Shown one piece after another: positions 23,978 through 33,524 of a stretch of DNA of 64,000 nt (positions within the stretch are counted from its first letter, which is position 1; each line of letters begins with the position of its first letter). Under the pieces are notes generated by a model, which searched no databases, was not told the DNA's origin, and saw only the letters and a list, made by a program, of their open reading frames with translations. The DNA is taken from the NCBI GenBank assembly GCA_016711325.1, contig JADJTH010000008.1, positions 434,001 through 498,000 on the forward strand. Direction: 5' to 3'. Origin of the DNA: Nigerium sp. (GTDB taxonomy: Bacteria; Actinomycetota; Actinomycetes; Propionibacteriales; Propionibacteriaceae). A program made the translations under genes and the position numbers.

Positions 23978-23979
23978 GG

Positions 23980-24504
23980 TCATTCTCCTGTCGGGAGCGC
24001 GACCAGACGCACGGGAGCGCGGTCGCCGGTGTGGGCGGTGAAGCGTCGACGTGCCCGGGACAGCCGGGCGGCGAACGCGTTGGCGGAGCAGCCGACGACG
24101 CCGGCCGCCTGCGCGGGCGTGAGCCCGTCCCAGCCGACGAGCAGCAGCGTCTCGCGGTCGTCCTCGGAGAGGCGCGCGAAGGCGTCCGCGAGGGCGATGC
24201 GTTCCTCGGCGGAGGCGTCCGAGGCGGCCGCAAGCGCGTCGATCCCGTCCCGTTCCGTCGTCAGCCGTTGCCGCCTGGACAGATGCCGCCAGTGGCGATG
24301 CAGCACGTTGCGGGCGGTCACCAGCAGCCAGGGGAGTGGTTCGTCGGGCAGGTCGTCGCGCCGCGTCCAGGCGACGAGATAGACCTCGCCCACGACGTCC
24401 GGAGCCACGTCGGCGTCCGCGTGCCGGCGGGCGTACGCGTACACGCGGGTGTTCGTGGCCTCGTACATGGCCACGAACGCTGCTTGCGTGGAGTAGGTGC
24501 TCAC
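23980..24504 (-). CDS. ECF-family RNA polymerase sigma factor
   Basis: 174 residues. Region 2 covers about residues 10-75 (MYEATNTRVYAYARRHADAD, DVVGEVYLVAWTRR) and region 4 about 105-160 (FARLSEDDRETLLLVGWDGL, then a helix-turn-helix ending AARLSRARRRF). It recruits RNA polymerase to alternative promoters. GTG 24504 is the likely start; an internal ATG (MYEAT) is less likely because region 2 begins before it. Encoded just ahead of the CU044_5270-family gene, with which it forms a unit. Confidence 0.88.
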   Translation of the reverse strand: MSTYSTQAAFVAMYEATNTRVYAYARRHADADVAPDVVGEVYLVAWTRRDDLPDEPLPWLLVTARNVLHRHWRHLSRRQRLTTERDGIDALAAASDASAEERIALADAFARLSEDDRETLLLVGWDGLTPAQAAGVVGCSANAFAARLSRARRRFTAHTGDRAPVRLVALPTGE

Positions 24505-24720
24505 ACCTGGTAATGCCCGCGCGGGCCGGATGATGACAGGTGCGTCTGGTCGATGACTCAAGTTACCGTGAAAGATCGCGCCTTGCTTCTCGTCTTCACG
24601 CCATCGTGGCGTCCGGCCCGGTAGTCGCCGTGCGCGGCCTGGCGTCCACGGCGAGGGCGTTCCGCTCCGGACGGCCGGGGCTGAGTAGGGTGGTGCCGCC
24701 CCGATGAGTGGAGGAATCCG

Positions 24721-25839
24721 ATGGCCCCAGCTACTCGCACCCGTGTCGCGATCGTCTTCGGCGGCGTCAGCTCGGAGCACGACGTGTCGTGCCTGACCGC
24801 CGGCGGCGTGACGCGCGCGATCGACGCGGAACGCTTCGACATCGTCGGCATCGGCATCACCCCCAGCGGACGCTGGGTTCAGGTCTCCACTGAGGACATG
24901 GCGGCCTTCCATGTCGTCGGCAACACCCTGCCCAGGCTCGGCGAGGAACGCCCGGACGCCGTACTGCTGCGCCGCGAGGGCGGCGGCCGCATCGCCACCG
25001 TCGACGGCGCCGCTCTGGTGGACGTGCGTGACTTCGACGTCGCGTTCGGCCTGCTGCACGGCCCGTTCGGCGAGGACGGCACCATTCAGGGCCTGTTCGA
25101 GATGATGAACGTCCGCTACGTCGGATCGGGCGTCGCGGCGTCCGCCATCGGCATGGACAAGGACCTGATGAAGTCGTCTCTGGCGAGCGCGGGCCTGCCG
25201 GTCTGCCGGTGGGTGACCGTCACCCGCGCTGCATGGGATGCGGACCGCGAGGTCCTGCTGCGCCGCATCGCGGCCGACCTGACCTTCCCCGTCTACGTGA
25301 AGCCCGCCCGCGGCGGGTCGAGCGTCGGCATCTCGCGCGCCGCCGACCTGGACCAGGTACCGGCGGCGATCGACGAGGCGCTGCGCTGGGATCCGAAGGT
25401 GCTGGTCGAGGACGGTTTCGTCGGCGCCCGCGAGGTGGAGTGCGCGGTGCTCGACAATCTCGACGGCGCTCCGCGGGTGTCGTTGCCCGGCGAGATCCGG
25501 ATGCACACCGCGGACGGCTTCTACGACTACGAGGCCAAGTACACCCCCGAGGGCCAGGTCACCCTCGACATCCCCGCCGACGTCAGCGGCAGCCTGCTCG
25601 CCCGCGTCCAGAAGACCGCCGCGCGCACCTTCCGGGCGATGGGCGCCGAAGGCCTCGCGCGCGTCGACATGTTCGTCACGCCTGACGAAGAGGTGTACGT
25701 CAACGAGCTCAACACGATGCCCGGCTTCACGCACCTGTCGATGTATCCCGCCTTGTGGGAGGCGTCCGGCATCGCCTACGCCGACCTGATCGCCGAGTTG
25801 GTGCAACTCGCCCTCAACCGCCCGGTGGGCCTGCGATGA
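24721..25839 (+). CDS. ddl: D-alanine--D-alanine ligase
   Basis: 372 residues, ATP-grasp fold. It makes the D-Ala-D-Ala dipeptide for peptidoglycan precursors. The opening RVAIVFGGVSSEHDVSCLTA is the Ddl signature; PVYVKPARGGSSVGISR is the ATP-binding loop; ARVDMFVTPDEEVYVNELNTMPGFT holds the Mg2+ ligands and C-terminal signature. ATG 24721 follows GGAGGAATCC; a TAGGGT -10-like box lies about 30 bases further up. The 216 bases before it, back to the sigma gene, show no other feature. It overlaps thiL by four bases. Confidence 0.96.
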   Translation: MAPATRTRVAIVFGGVSSEHDVSCLTAGGVTRAIDAERFDIVGIGITPSGRWVQVSTEDMAAFHVVGNTLPRLGEERPDAVLLRREGGGRIATVDGAALVDVRDFDVAFGLLHGPFGEDGTIQGLFEMMNVRYVGSGVAASAIGMDKDLMKSSLASAGLPVCRWVTVTRAAWDADREVLLRRIAADLTFPVYVKPARGGSSVGISRAADLDQVPAAIDEALRWDPKVLVEDGFVGAREVECAVLDNLDGAPRVSLPGEIRMHTADGFYDYEAKYTPEGQVTLDIPADVSGSLLARVQKTAARTFRAMGAEGLARVDMFVTPDEEVYVNELNTMPGFTHLSMYPALWEASGIAYADLIAELVQLALNRPVGLR

Positions 25840-26795
25840 CCCGCACGATCGGCGATCTGGGCGAGTTCGGCCTGATCGGCGCCATCACCGAGGGCCTCGT
25901 CATGCCCGACACGGTGCCCGTCGGCCCCGGCGACGACTGTGCCGTGATCGCGCCGCGCGGGCAACTCGTCGTCACGACGGACGCCATGATCGAGGACGTC
26001 CACTTCAGGCGGGCGTGGTCAGGCCCCGACGACGTCGGCCGCAAGGCCGTGGCGTCCGCGGTCGCCGACGTCGAGGCGATGGGCGCGCGCCCGCTCGGCC
26101 TGGTGATCAGCCTGTCCGCTCCCGCCGAGACCCCGGCCGATTGGGTGCTCGGCTTCACGCGCGGCGTCCTGGCCGAATGCTCCCTCTCGGGGGCGGCGCT
26201 CGTCGGTGGCGATGTCACCCGAGGGGCGCACATCGGCGTCGCGGTGACCGTGTTCGGCGACCTCGAGGGTCGCACGCCGGTGCTCCGCTCGGGTGCACGT
26301 CCGGGCGACACGGTGGGCTACACCGGACGCCTCGGCATGGCGGCCGCCGGGCTCGCCGTCCTCGGGCGCGGCTTCCGCTCGCCCGGCGCGGTGGTGCGCG
26401 CGCACCGGGTCCCCGAACCGCCCTACGGTCAGGGCGTCGTTGCGCAACAGGCCGGCGCGACGTCGATGATCGACTGCTCCGACGGGCTGCTGGCCGATCT
26501 CGGCCACGTCGCGCGGGCGTCCGGGGTGCTGATCGATGTCGACTCGGCCGCGCTGGGCGTCGACGAGGCGCAGAAGACCGTCGCGGCGGCGATCGGCGGG
26601 GGAGACCCGCTGACCTTCATCCTCACCGGCGGTGATGACCACGCGCTGCTGGCCACGTTCCCGGCGGGCGAGTCGCTGCCATCGGGATGGACGGTCATCG
26701 GCCGGGTTCTCGAGCACGATCCGGACGCCGAGGCGCCGGTCACCGTCGACGGAGCGGTCTGGCCGGACGCCGTGGGCGGCTGGCGTCACTTCTGA
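25836..26795 (+). CDS. thiL: Thiamine-monophosphate kinase
   Basis: 319 residues, PurM/ThiL fold. It phosphorylates thiamine monophosphate to the active diphosphate cofactor. VPVGPGDDCAVIAPRG and VTTDAMIEDVHF carry the Mg2+/ATP-binding aspartates; MIDCSDGLLADLGHVARASG is the second family motif. ATGA overlap with ddl is the common actinobacterial ddl-thiL arrangement and implies coupling. Confidence 0.95.
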   Translation: MTRTIGDLGEFGLIGAITEGLVMPDTVPVGPGDDCAVIAPRGQLVVTTDAMIEDVHFRRAWSGPDDVGRKAVASAVADVEAMGARPLGLVISLSAPAETPADWVLGFTRGVLAECSLSGAALVGGDVTRGAHIGVAVTVFGDLEGRTPVLRSGARPGDTVGYTGRLGMAAAGLAVLGRGFRSPGAVVRAHRVPEPPYGQGVVAQQAGATSMIDCSDGLLADLGHVARASGVLIDVDSAALGVDEAQKTVAAAIGGGDPLTFILTGGDDHALLATFPAGESLPSGWTVIGRVLEHDPDAEAPVTVDGAVWPDAVGGWRHF

Positions 26796-26833
26796 GCCGA
26801 ACGGGCCCGCAGCGATGCCGAGCATGGCCCACA

Positions 26834-26862
26834 GGTGCCCGCTCCCGTGCAGCACGGGCACC
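26834..26862. terminator. Hairpin between thiL and the MHS transporter gene
   Basis: GGTGCCCG pairs with CGGGCACC; an alternative inner dyad CCCGTGC-A-GCACGGG overlaps it. It lies between convergent genes. Confidence 0.55.
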
Positions 26863-26871
26863 CCGTCCGAA

Positions 26872-28257
26872 TCAGACGAGTGAGACGTCCTCGATCGAGG
26901 ACGCCGCGTAGTCGACGTCCTTGGTCTCACTGCTGAGCAGCAGCGAGATCAACGTCAGCACCCCCGCGCCGGCGAGGTAGACGCCGACCAGCCATGTGCT
27001 GCCGTCGGCCTGGGCCCAGAGGGCCACGGCGATGATCGGAGCGAGTGCGGCACCGAGGATGCTGGAGACGTTGTAGGCGATCGCCGAACCCGTGTAGCGG
27101 ACGTTCGTCGGAAACAGTTCGGGCAGCAACGCGCCCATCGGGCCGAACGTCATGCCCATCAGGGTGAAGCCGAGCACGAGGAAGAGCTGGGTCATCGGGA
27201 TCAGGGCGCCCTCGGGGCGCACGGTCAGCCAGAACGGGAAGCTCAGGCCGAAGGCGATGATGCCCGAGGTCACCCAGATCAGCAGGCGACGGCGTCCGAG
27301 CTTGTCGGCGAGCGGCCCGGAGACCAGCGTGAAGATCGCGAAGAACACGACGCCGAAGATCTGCATCAGGACGAAGTCGGTGTAGGTGATGCCGAGACCG
27401 CCAGGGCTGGCGTCCTGCGGCTTGGTACCGAACGTCAGGGTGAAGCTGGTCATCAGGTAGAACAGCACGTACGTCGCCAGCATGAAGAAGGTGCCGAGGA
27501 TCAGCTCGCGCCAGTGGTGGCGGAACGCCTCGGAGAGCGGCAGCTTGCGGATCGCGCCCTTGCTTTCGGCGACCTTGAAGGCCTCGGACTCGACGAGCTT
27601 CAGCCGCACCCACAGGCCCACGACGACCATGATGGCCGAGAACAGGAACGGGATCCGCCAGCCCCAGGCGAGGAACGCCTCGGACTGCAGCAGGGGATTG
27701 TCGCCGTGCGGCAGCAGGTAGTTGATCGTGAGGAACAGCCCGTTCGCGATGATGAAGCCCAGCGGCGCGCCGAGTTGCGGGAAGGTGCCGTACCAGGCGC
27801 GTTTCCCCTCGGGCGCGTTCTCGGTGGCGACCAGTGCGGCTCCGGACCATTCGCCGCCGATGGCGAAACCCTGCGTCAGGCGCAGGATCAGCAGCAACAC
27901 CGGCGCGATGACGCCGACCGTGTGGAACGTCGGCAGGAGGCCGATGACGAAGGTGGCGATGCCCATGGTGAGCAGGCTCAGCACGAGGGTCGTCTTGCGC
28001 CCGCGCTTGTCGCCGAGGTGGCCGTAGAACACCGCGCCCAGTGGACGGGCGACCATCGCGGCGCCGAACACGGCGAAGGACGCCAGCAGTGCGGTCGTAT
28101 CGTTGCCGGTGGGAAAGAACAGCTTCGGGAATACGAGCACCGCGGCCGTTGCGTAGACGTAGAAGTCGTAGAACTCGATGGTGGTGCCGACCAAGCTCGC
28201 CGTGATGACTCTCGCCGGGGAGTTGAGCGGTGCTGTGGGCGGGGCGGACGTCGTCAT
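26872..28257 (-). CDS. MHS-family major facilitator transporter
   Basis: 461 residues, 12 membrane helices. GTTIEFYDFYVYATAAVLVF is the opening motif of the metabolite:H+ symporter branch (ShiA, ProP, KgtP, citrate carriers); GHLGDKRGRKTTLV is the MFS loop 2-3 motif and RLTQGFAIGGEWSGAALVATE is diagnostic for the branch. It imports an organic acid or osmolyte with protons; the substrate cannot be read from sequence. I chose ATG 28257, preceded by AGAGGAG; an upstream GTG/ATG extension lacks conservation. Confidence 0.9.
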   Translation of the reverse strand: MTTSAPPTAPLNSPARVITASLVGTTIEFYDFYVYATAAVLVFPKLFFPTGNDTTALLASFAVFGAAMVARPLGAVFYGHLGDKRGRKTTLVLSLLTMGIATFVIGLLPTFHTVGVIAPVLLLILRLTQGFAIGGEWSGAALVATENAPEGKRAWYGTFPQLGAPLGFIIANGLFLTINYLLPHGDNPLLQSEAFLAWGWRIPFLFSAIMVVVGLWVRLKLVESEAFKVAESKGAIRKLPLSEAFRHHWRELILGTFFMLATYVLFYLMTSFTLTFGTKPQDASPGGLGITYTDFVLMQIFGVVFFAIFTLVSGPLADKLGRRRLLIWVTSGIIAFGLSFPFWLTVRPEGALIPMTQLFLVLGFTLMGMTFGPMGALLPELFPTNVRYTGSAIAYNVSSILGAALAPIIAVALWAQADGSTWLVGVYLAGAGVLTLISLLLSSETKDVDYAASSIEDVSLV

Positions 28258-28361
28258 GACAGTTGGTTCTCCTCTTCCGTCGCCCCATTCTGAACCCATC
28301 GCCGACGGCGCCGCTGACCGGATCGCACCACGGACGCCCCCGCTCTGCGCGGCGTGGGTGC

Positions 28362-28391
28362 TTGGTCAGGACCGGCCGTCCTTGTTAGCCT
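28362..28391 (+). promoter_or_regulatory. Leaderless ftsK promoter
   Basis: -35-like TTGGTC (28362-28367), 18-base spacer and -10 TAGCCT (28386-28391), which ends 7 bases before the ATG. There is no Shine-Dalgarno sequence. Confidence 0.6.
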
Positions 28392-28398
28392 GCGGTAC

Positions 28399-30885
28399 AT
28401 GGCGACCCGCGCGTCTTCCCCCTCGCGGAGCCGATCGAACGCGTCCTCGCGTTCGGCGTCTTCACGAGGCGGAAGCAACCCCAAGAAGTCCCGCGCTCCC
28501 GAACCCCGCCCCGGCGGTCGGGTTGGCGCGTTTTTCGGCGCGCTCGGACGCGGCCTGCTCGCCGTCTGGCGCGGGCTGGCGGGTCTGCTCGGCGGCATCG
28601 TGCGCAGTCTGGGGGCGGGGGTCCGCGACCTTGAGCCCGACCAGCGCCGCGACGGGACGGGCCTGTCGCTGCTCGTCGTGGGCGTCCTGACCGCGGCCGC
28701 ATTTTGGTTCATGATGCCCGGCGCCGTTGGCGAGGCCCTGCGCATGGGTTTCGCCACCGTCTTCGGCGCGGCGAGCGTCGCGTTGCCGCTGGCGGCGTTC
28801 GGCATGGCCTGGCGCACGTTGCGCGATCCGCGCGCCAACGGCCCGACAGGCCGCCAGCCCGTCGGCTGGCTGCTCCTGTCGCTGGGAATCCTGGGTCTGA
28901 TCTCGGTGGCGAAGGGTGTTCCCGGCCCGACCCGCCCCGAAGAGATGCGTGCGGCGGGCGGCGCCCTGGGCTTCATCCCGGCGTCGTTCCTGGTCGAGCT
29001 GGGCACCGCCTGGGTCGCGGTGCCAGTCTTGTTGGCCCTGACCGTTTTCGGCGGGTTGGTGATCACCGGCATCCCGCTCTACGAGATCCCCGGACGCCTG
29101 CGGGCCGTGGCCGAGCGCTTCCGGCCGGCCGGGAAGGATCCGGAACTGGTCTACGGCGTCGACGAGGCCTACGACACGCCGCTGGTGCTCGATCCCGAGA
29201 TCACCGCGATCGAGCAACCCGCGGCCGCCGTGCGCGGCGAACTCCCCGCGCCCGAGCTGTTCGACAATCCGTTCGCGGACGCCGACCGTGCGCCCGTGAC
29301 CGCGGGCAGAGCGCCGGCCGCGAGGCCTCCTGTGCCGCCCGCAGCGAGCGAGCCGCATGACCGGCAGCCGCCCGAGCACAGCAACGCGCCGCTGCGCGCT
29401 GAGCAGACCGTACTCAGCGGCGACATCCAGTACGTGCTGCCCGAGGCGTCGAGCCTCAAGGCCGGCACGGCGCCCAAGGCGCGCACCGAGGCGTCCGACG
29501 CCGTGGTGGTGCGCCTCGCCGAGGTGTTCCGCGACTTCGACATCGACGCGGCCGTGACCGGCTACACGCGCGGGCCGACCGTCACCCGCTACGAGGTCGA
29601 ACTCGGCCAGGGAGTGAAAGTCGAGAAGGTCACCGCGCTCGGCCGCAACATCGCCTACGCGGTCGCGTCGGCGGACGTGCGCATCCTCAGCCCGATCCCG
29701 GGCAAGTCGGCGATCGGTGTCGAGATCCCGAACTCCGACAAGGAGATCGTGAGCCTCGGCGACGTGCTGCGCAGCACCAAGGCGCGCAGCGACCACCACC
29801 CGATGACGGTCGGCTTGGGCAAGGACGTCGAGGGCGGCTACGTCATCGCGAACATGGCGAAGATGCCGCACCTGCTGGTCGCGGGCGCGACCGGTTCGGG
29901 CAAGTCGTCGTTCGTGAACAGCATGATCACCTCGATCATGATGCGCTCCACGCCCGACGAGGTGCGGATGCTCCTGGTCGATCCCAAGCGTGTCGAGCTG
30001 ACCAACTACGAAGGCGTCCCGCACCTGGTGACGCCGATCATCACCAACCCGAAGAAGGCCGCTGAGGCGCTGCAGTGGGTGTGCCGCGAGATGGACACCC
30101 GCTACGACGACCTGGCCGCCTTCGGTTTCCGGCACGTGGACGACTTCAACAAGGCGGTCCGCGCCGGACAGGTGAAGCTGCCGCCGGGCTCGGAACGCGT
30201 GCTCGCGCCCTACCCCTACCTGCTGGTCATCGTCGATGAGCTCGCCGACCTGATGATGGTCGCCCCGCGCGACGTCGAGGACTCGATCGTCCGGATCACC
30301 CAGCTGGCGCGCGCCGCGGGCATCCACCTGGTGCTCGCGACGCAGCGTCCCTCGACCGACGTCGTCACGGGCCTGATCAAGGCCAACGTGCCCTCGCGGC
30401 TCGCCTTTGCGACGAGCTCGATGACCGACTCCCGCGTCATCCTCGACCAGCCGGGCGCCGAGAAGCTGGTCGGCCAGGGCGACGGGCTGTTCCTGCCGAT
30501 GGGCGCGTCCAAGCCGATCCGCGTGCAGGGCGCGTGGGTGACCGAGGCCGAGATCCGCGAGGTGGTCAAGCACGTCACCGCGCAGCTCGCCCCGCAGTAC
30601 CGCGAGGACGTGGCCGTCCCGCAGGAGTCGGCCAAGGTCGCCGAGGACATCGGCGACGATCTCGAGCTCGTGCTCGAGGCCGCGCAGCTGGTGGTCAACC
30701 TCCAGCTCGGCTCGACGTCGATGCTGCAGCGCAAGCTGCGCGTCGGTTTCGCGAAGGCCGGACGCCTCATGGACATCCTCGAGACTCGCGGTGTCGTCGG
30801 CCCCTCGGAGGGCTCGAAACCGCGCGAGGTGCTGGTCAAGCCCGACCACCTCGACGAGGTGCTCGCGAACCTGACCTCGGGCTGA
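28399..30885 (+). CDS. ftsK: DNA translocase FtsK/SpoIIIE
   Basis: 828 residues. A basic N-terminal tail is followed by about four or five membrane helices (residues 45-230), a disordered linker, and the RecA-like motor: alpha/beta domains from about 370, Walker A GATGSGKSSFVNS at 496-503 and Walker B YLLVIVDELADLMM. The C-terminal gamma winged helix (LVLEAAQLVVNLQLGSTSMLQ, about 755-820) reads the strand-polarity sequences that direct DNA toward dif. It pumps chromosome ends through the division septum. A leaderless -10 precedes the ATG. Confidence 0.96.
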   Translation: MATRASSPSRSRSNASSRSASSRGGSNPKKSRAPEPRPGGRVGAFFGALGRGLLAVWRGLAGLLGGIVRSLGAGVRDLEPDQRRDGTGLSLLVVGVLTAAAFWFMMPGAVGEALRMGFATVFGAASVALPLAAFGMAWRTLRDPRANGPTGRQPVGWLLLSLGILGLISVAKGVPGPTRPEEMRAAGGALGFIPASFLVELGTAWVAVPVLLALTVFGGLVITGIPLYEIPGRLRAVAERFRPAGKDPELVYGVDEAYDTPLVLDPEITAIEQPAAAVRGELPAPELFDNPFADADRAPVTAGRAPAARPPVPPAASEPHDRQPPEHSNAPLRAEQTVLSGDIQYVLPEASSLKAGTAPKARTEASDAVVVRLAEVFRDFDIDAAVTGYTRGPTVTRYEVELGQGVKVEKVTALGRNIAYAVASADVRILSPIPGKSAIGVEIPNSDKEIVSLGDVLRSTKARSDHHPMTVGLGKDVEGGYVIANMAKMPHLLVAGATGSGKSSFVNSMITSIMMRSTPDEVRMLLVDPKRVELTNYEGVPHLVTPIITNPKKAAEALQWVCREMDTRYDDLAAFGFRHVDDFNKAVRAGQVKLPPGSERVLAPYPYLLVIVDELADLMMVAPRDVEDSIVRITQLARAAGIHLVLATQRPSTDVVTGLIKANVPSRLAFATSSMTDSRVILDQPGAEKLVGQGDGLFLPMGASKPIRVQGAWVTEAEIREVVKHVTAQLAPQYREDVAVPQESAKVAEDIGDDLELVLEAAQLVVNLQLGSTSMLQRKLRVGFAKAGRLMDILETRGVVGPSEGSKPREVLVKPDHLDEVLANLTSG

Positions 30886-30957
30886 CGCGGCGTCCGTCGG
30901 CGGGGCGGGCATCGCGGGAGGCGGGCACCCGAGCGGTCGCGAGGACGGTCGCCCCGG

Positions 30958-30963
30958 TAGCCT
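30958..30963 (+). promoter_or_regulatory. -10 box of leaderless rimO promoter
   Basis: TAGCCT, 6 bases before GTG 30970; identical box and spacing to those of the FAH-family gene and dinG. Confidence 0.6.
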
Positions 30964-30969
30964 GCCGAA

Positions 30970-32412
30970 GTGACTTCTACTCGCGTGCATATCGTCTCGC
31001 TCGGCTGCGCCCGCAACGACGTCGACACCGAAGAGCTGGCCGGACGCCTCGAGTCCGGCGGGTTCCTGCTCGTCGACGAGCCCGACCAGGCCGAGGCGAT
31101 CGTCGTGAACACCTGCGGTTTCATCGAGTCGGCGAAGAAGGACTCAATCGACACGCTGCTGGCGGCGTCCGACCTCAAAGGCCACGGTCCCACCCGGCGC
31201 GTGGTGGCGGTCGGCTGCCTGGCCGAGCGCTACGGCCGCGACCTCGCCGACTCGCTGCCCGAGGCGGACGCCGTGCTCGGATTCGACGACTACGCCGACA
31301 TCGGGGCGTTGCTGCGCCGCATCATGGCCGGCGAGCGCCTGGAACCCCACACCCCGTCGGACCGCCGCCTGCTGCTGCCGATCTCTCCCGTTGCGCGGCA
31401 GGAGGCGGCGTCCGGGATCGTCATCCCGGGCGTGAGCGTTCCGGACGGACCCGACCTGCCCGAGGGCGTCGCGCCGGCGTCCGGCCCCCGCGTGGTGCGC
31501 CGCCGCCTGGGCGGCGGGCCGAGCGCCGCGGTGAAGATCGCGTCGGGCTGCGACCGCCGGTGCGCCTTCTGCGCGATCCCGAGCTTCCGCGGGTCGTTTG
31601 TGTCGCGTCCGGTCGAAGCCGTGGTCGACGAGGTGCGCTGGCTGGTCGACCGCGGCGTCCGCGAGGCGTTCCTGGTCAGCGAGAACACGTCGTCCTACGG
31701 TAAGGACCTCGGCGAACGGGACGCCCTGCAGCGGCTTCTCGCCGAACTGAACCGCGTCGACGGTCTGGACTGGATCCGGGTCAGCTATCTGCAGCCCGCC
31801 GAGGTGCGGTCCGGGCTGATCGAGACGATGTGCGGGCTCGACAAGGTCGTGCCCTACTTCGACCTGAGCTTCCAGCACGCTTCGCCCGGGGTGTTGCGCC
31901 GCATGCGCCGCTTCGGCGATCCCGAATCGTTCCTCGAGTTGTTGGCGAGCATCCGGGAACTCAGGCCGGACGCCGGCGTCCGCAGCAACGTAATCGTGGG
32001 CTTCCCCGGGGAGACGGACGCCGACGTGGCCATCCTCGAAGACTTCGTGACACAGGCCCGGCTGGACGCGCTCGGCGTGTTCGCCTACTCCGACGAGGAG
32101 GGGACCGAGGCGGCCGGTCTGCCCGGCCACGTCGACGCCGACGCGATCGCCGAGCGCTACGAGCGGATGAGCGACCTGGCGGTCGCGCTCGTCGACCAGC
32201 GCGCCGAGGAGAGGCTGGGGCAGCGGGTCCGCGTCCTCGTCGAGAGCGTCGAGGACGGTGTGACGCTTGGCCGTGCCGAGCATCAAGGCCCCGAGGTGGA
32301 CGGCACCACGAGCGTGCCCGGCGCCGTTCTCGCGGTCGGGGACATGGTCTGGGGTAGGGTCGTCGCGAACGACGGTGTCGACCTGATCGCGCGCGAGGAG
32401 GCGTCTGCATGA
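30970..32412 (+). CDS. rimO: Ribosomal protein S12 methylthiotransferase
   Basis: 480 residues. The N-terminal UPF0004 domain (HIVSLGCARNDVDTEELAGR, NTCGFIESAKKDS, VGCLAERYG) holds three cysteines for one Fe-S cluster. The radical-SAM motif CDRRCAFC is at residues 194-201, and a C-terminal TRAM domain closes the protein. ARNDVDTE and FIESAKKDSI identify RimO rather than MiaB. It adds a methylthio group to an aspartate of S12. It starts an operon: its stop overlaps pgsA (ATGA). Confidence 0.94.
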   Translation: MTSTRVHIVSLGCARNDVDTEELAGRLESGGFLLVDEPDQAEAIVVNTCGFIESAKKDSIDTLLAASDLKGHGPTRRVVAVGCLAERYGRDLADSLPEADAVLGFDDYADIGALLRRIMAGERLEPHTPSDRRLLLPISPVARQEAASGIVIPGVSVPDGPDLPEGVAPASGPRVVRRRLGGGPSAAVKIASGCDRRCAFCAIPSFRGSFVSRPVEAVVDEVRWLVDRGVREAFLVSENTSSYGKDLGERDALQRLLAELNRVDGLDWIRVSYLQPAEVRSGLIETMCGLDKVVPYFDLSFQHASPGVLRRMRRFGDPESFLELLASIRELRPDAGVRSNVIVGFPGETDADVAILEDFVTQARLDALGVFAYSDEEGTEAAGLPGHVDADAIAERYERMSDLAVALVDQRAEERLGQRVRVLVESVEDGVTLGRAEHQGPEVDGTTSVPGAVLAVGDMVWGRVVANDGVDLIAREEASA

Positions 32413-33005
32413 GCGAGGCGAAGACTGTCAGCAATTGGAACATCCCGAACATCCTCACCGCGCTCCGGGTGGTCATGGTGCCGGTGTTCGCCTGGGTGCT
32501 GCTGGCCTACCCGCAGGATCCGACGATGCGCTGGGTGGCAACGGGGGTGTTCGTCGTGGCCATCGCCACGGACGCCCTCGACGGCCGTATCGCGCGCGCC
32601 TACAACCTGGTGACCGACTTCGGGAAGCTCTGGGATCCGATCGCCGACAAGGCCCTGACCGGGATGGCGTTCATCGGGCTGTCGATCCTGGCCGAACTGC
32701 CGTGGTGGATCACGATCATCATCCTGGTGCGCGAGTGGGGCATCACCGCGCTGCGTTGGGCGATCATGAAGTACGGCGTGATGGCCGCGAACCGTGGCGG
32801 CAAGCTGAAGACGGTGATGCAGTCGGTGGCGCTGATCATGTTCCTGCCCGGCCTGCATTTCTTGCCCGCCGCGTGGGGCTGGATCGCCTGGTCGGCGATG
32901 ATCATCGCGTTCGTGCTCACCGTTCTCACCGGTCTGGACTATCTGCGCGAAGCACGGAAGCTCCGCAACGAGTACCGCGCGAATCATCCGGAGGAGGCTC
33001 GATGA
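32409..33005 (+). CDS. pgsA: CDP-diacylglycerol--glycerol-3-phosphate 3-phosphatidyltransferase
   Basis: 198 residues, CDP-alcohol phosphotransferase family. It makes phosphatidylglycerophosphate in the membrane. The signature is DALDGRIARAYNLVTDFGKL with WDPIADK following (D-x2-D-G-x2-A-R-x8-G-x3-D-x3-D, here with one residue variation). Five or six membrane helices. Overlaps both neighbours by four bases, so rimO-pgsA-pncC is tightly coupled. Confidence 0.94.
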   Translation: MSEAKTVSNWNIPNILTALRVVMVPVFAWVLLAYPQDPTMRWVATGVFVVAIATDALDGRIARAYNLVTDFGKLWDPIADKALTGMAFIGLSILAELPWWITIIILVREWGITALRWAIMKYGVMAANRGGKLKTVMQSVALIMFLPGLHFLPAAWGWIAWSAMIIAFVLTVLTGLDYLREARKLRNEYRANHPEEAR

Positions 33006-33493
33006 ACCAACGGGCCGCCAAGGTCATCCGCACGCTGAAGGATCGCACGCAGTCACTGGGGGTGGCCGAGTCGCTCACGGGCGGGCTGATCGGTGCGACG
33101 CTGACCAGCGTCCCCGGATCGTCGGCGGTGTTCCTCGGTGGGGTGACGTCGTATGCGAACCGGCTGAAGACGGATCTGCTCGGCATCCCCGCCGACACGC
33201 TCCGGCAGCACACCGTGGTCAGTGAAGAGGTCGCCATCGGGATGGCCAACGGCCTGCAGTTGAAGACGCATGCCGACTGGGTGATCGCGGTCACCGGTGT
33301 GGCCGGCCCCGACGCGCAGGAGGGCCATGCGCCCGGTGAAGTCTGGATCTGTGTGGTCGGCCCGCGGACGCCGTCGGTGCCGCACACCAACCACGTGCGG
33401 CAGTTCCAGTTCGACGGAGACCGGGACGCGGTCCGGACGCAGACGGTCGACGCGGCGTTCGACATGCTGCTCCGGCTGGTTTCGCCCGTGTAG
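33002..33493 (+). CDS. pncC: Nicotinamide-nucleotide amidase (CinA C-terminal domain)
   Basis: 163 residues, a stand-alone CinA C-terminal domain. LGVAESLTGGLIGATLTSVPGSS and VITGVAGPD-type sequence (VIAVTGVAGPDAQEGHAPGEVWI) are the family core with the catalytic Ser/Lys/Tyr region. It deamidates NMN to recycle NAD by-products. The N-terminal MoCF domain of full CinA is absent, as in most PncC proteins. Overlaps pgsA (ATGA). Confidence 0.92.
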   Translation: MNQRAAKVIRTLKDRTQSLGVAESLTGGLIGATLTSVPGSSAVFLGGVTSYANRLKTDLLGIPADTLRQHTVVSEEVAIGMANGLQLKTHADWVIAVTGVAGPDAQEGHAPGEVWICVVGPRTPSVPHTNHVRQFQFDGDRDAVRTQTVDAAFDMLLRLVSPV

Positions 33494-33524
33494 GTTTGAC
33501 TTCTACGGACGAGGAGGGGTGGAG

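Noticed and set aside
24505..24720. Possible small gene or RNA between the sigma factor and ddl
   Set aside because: No frame with a ribosome site and no convincing stem structure; only a TAGGGT box likely to serve ddl.
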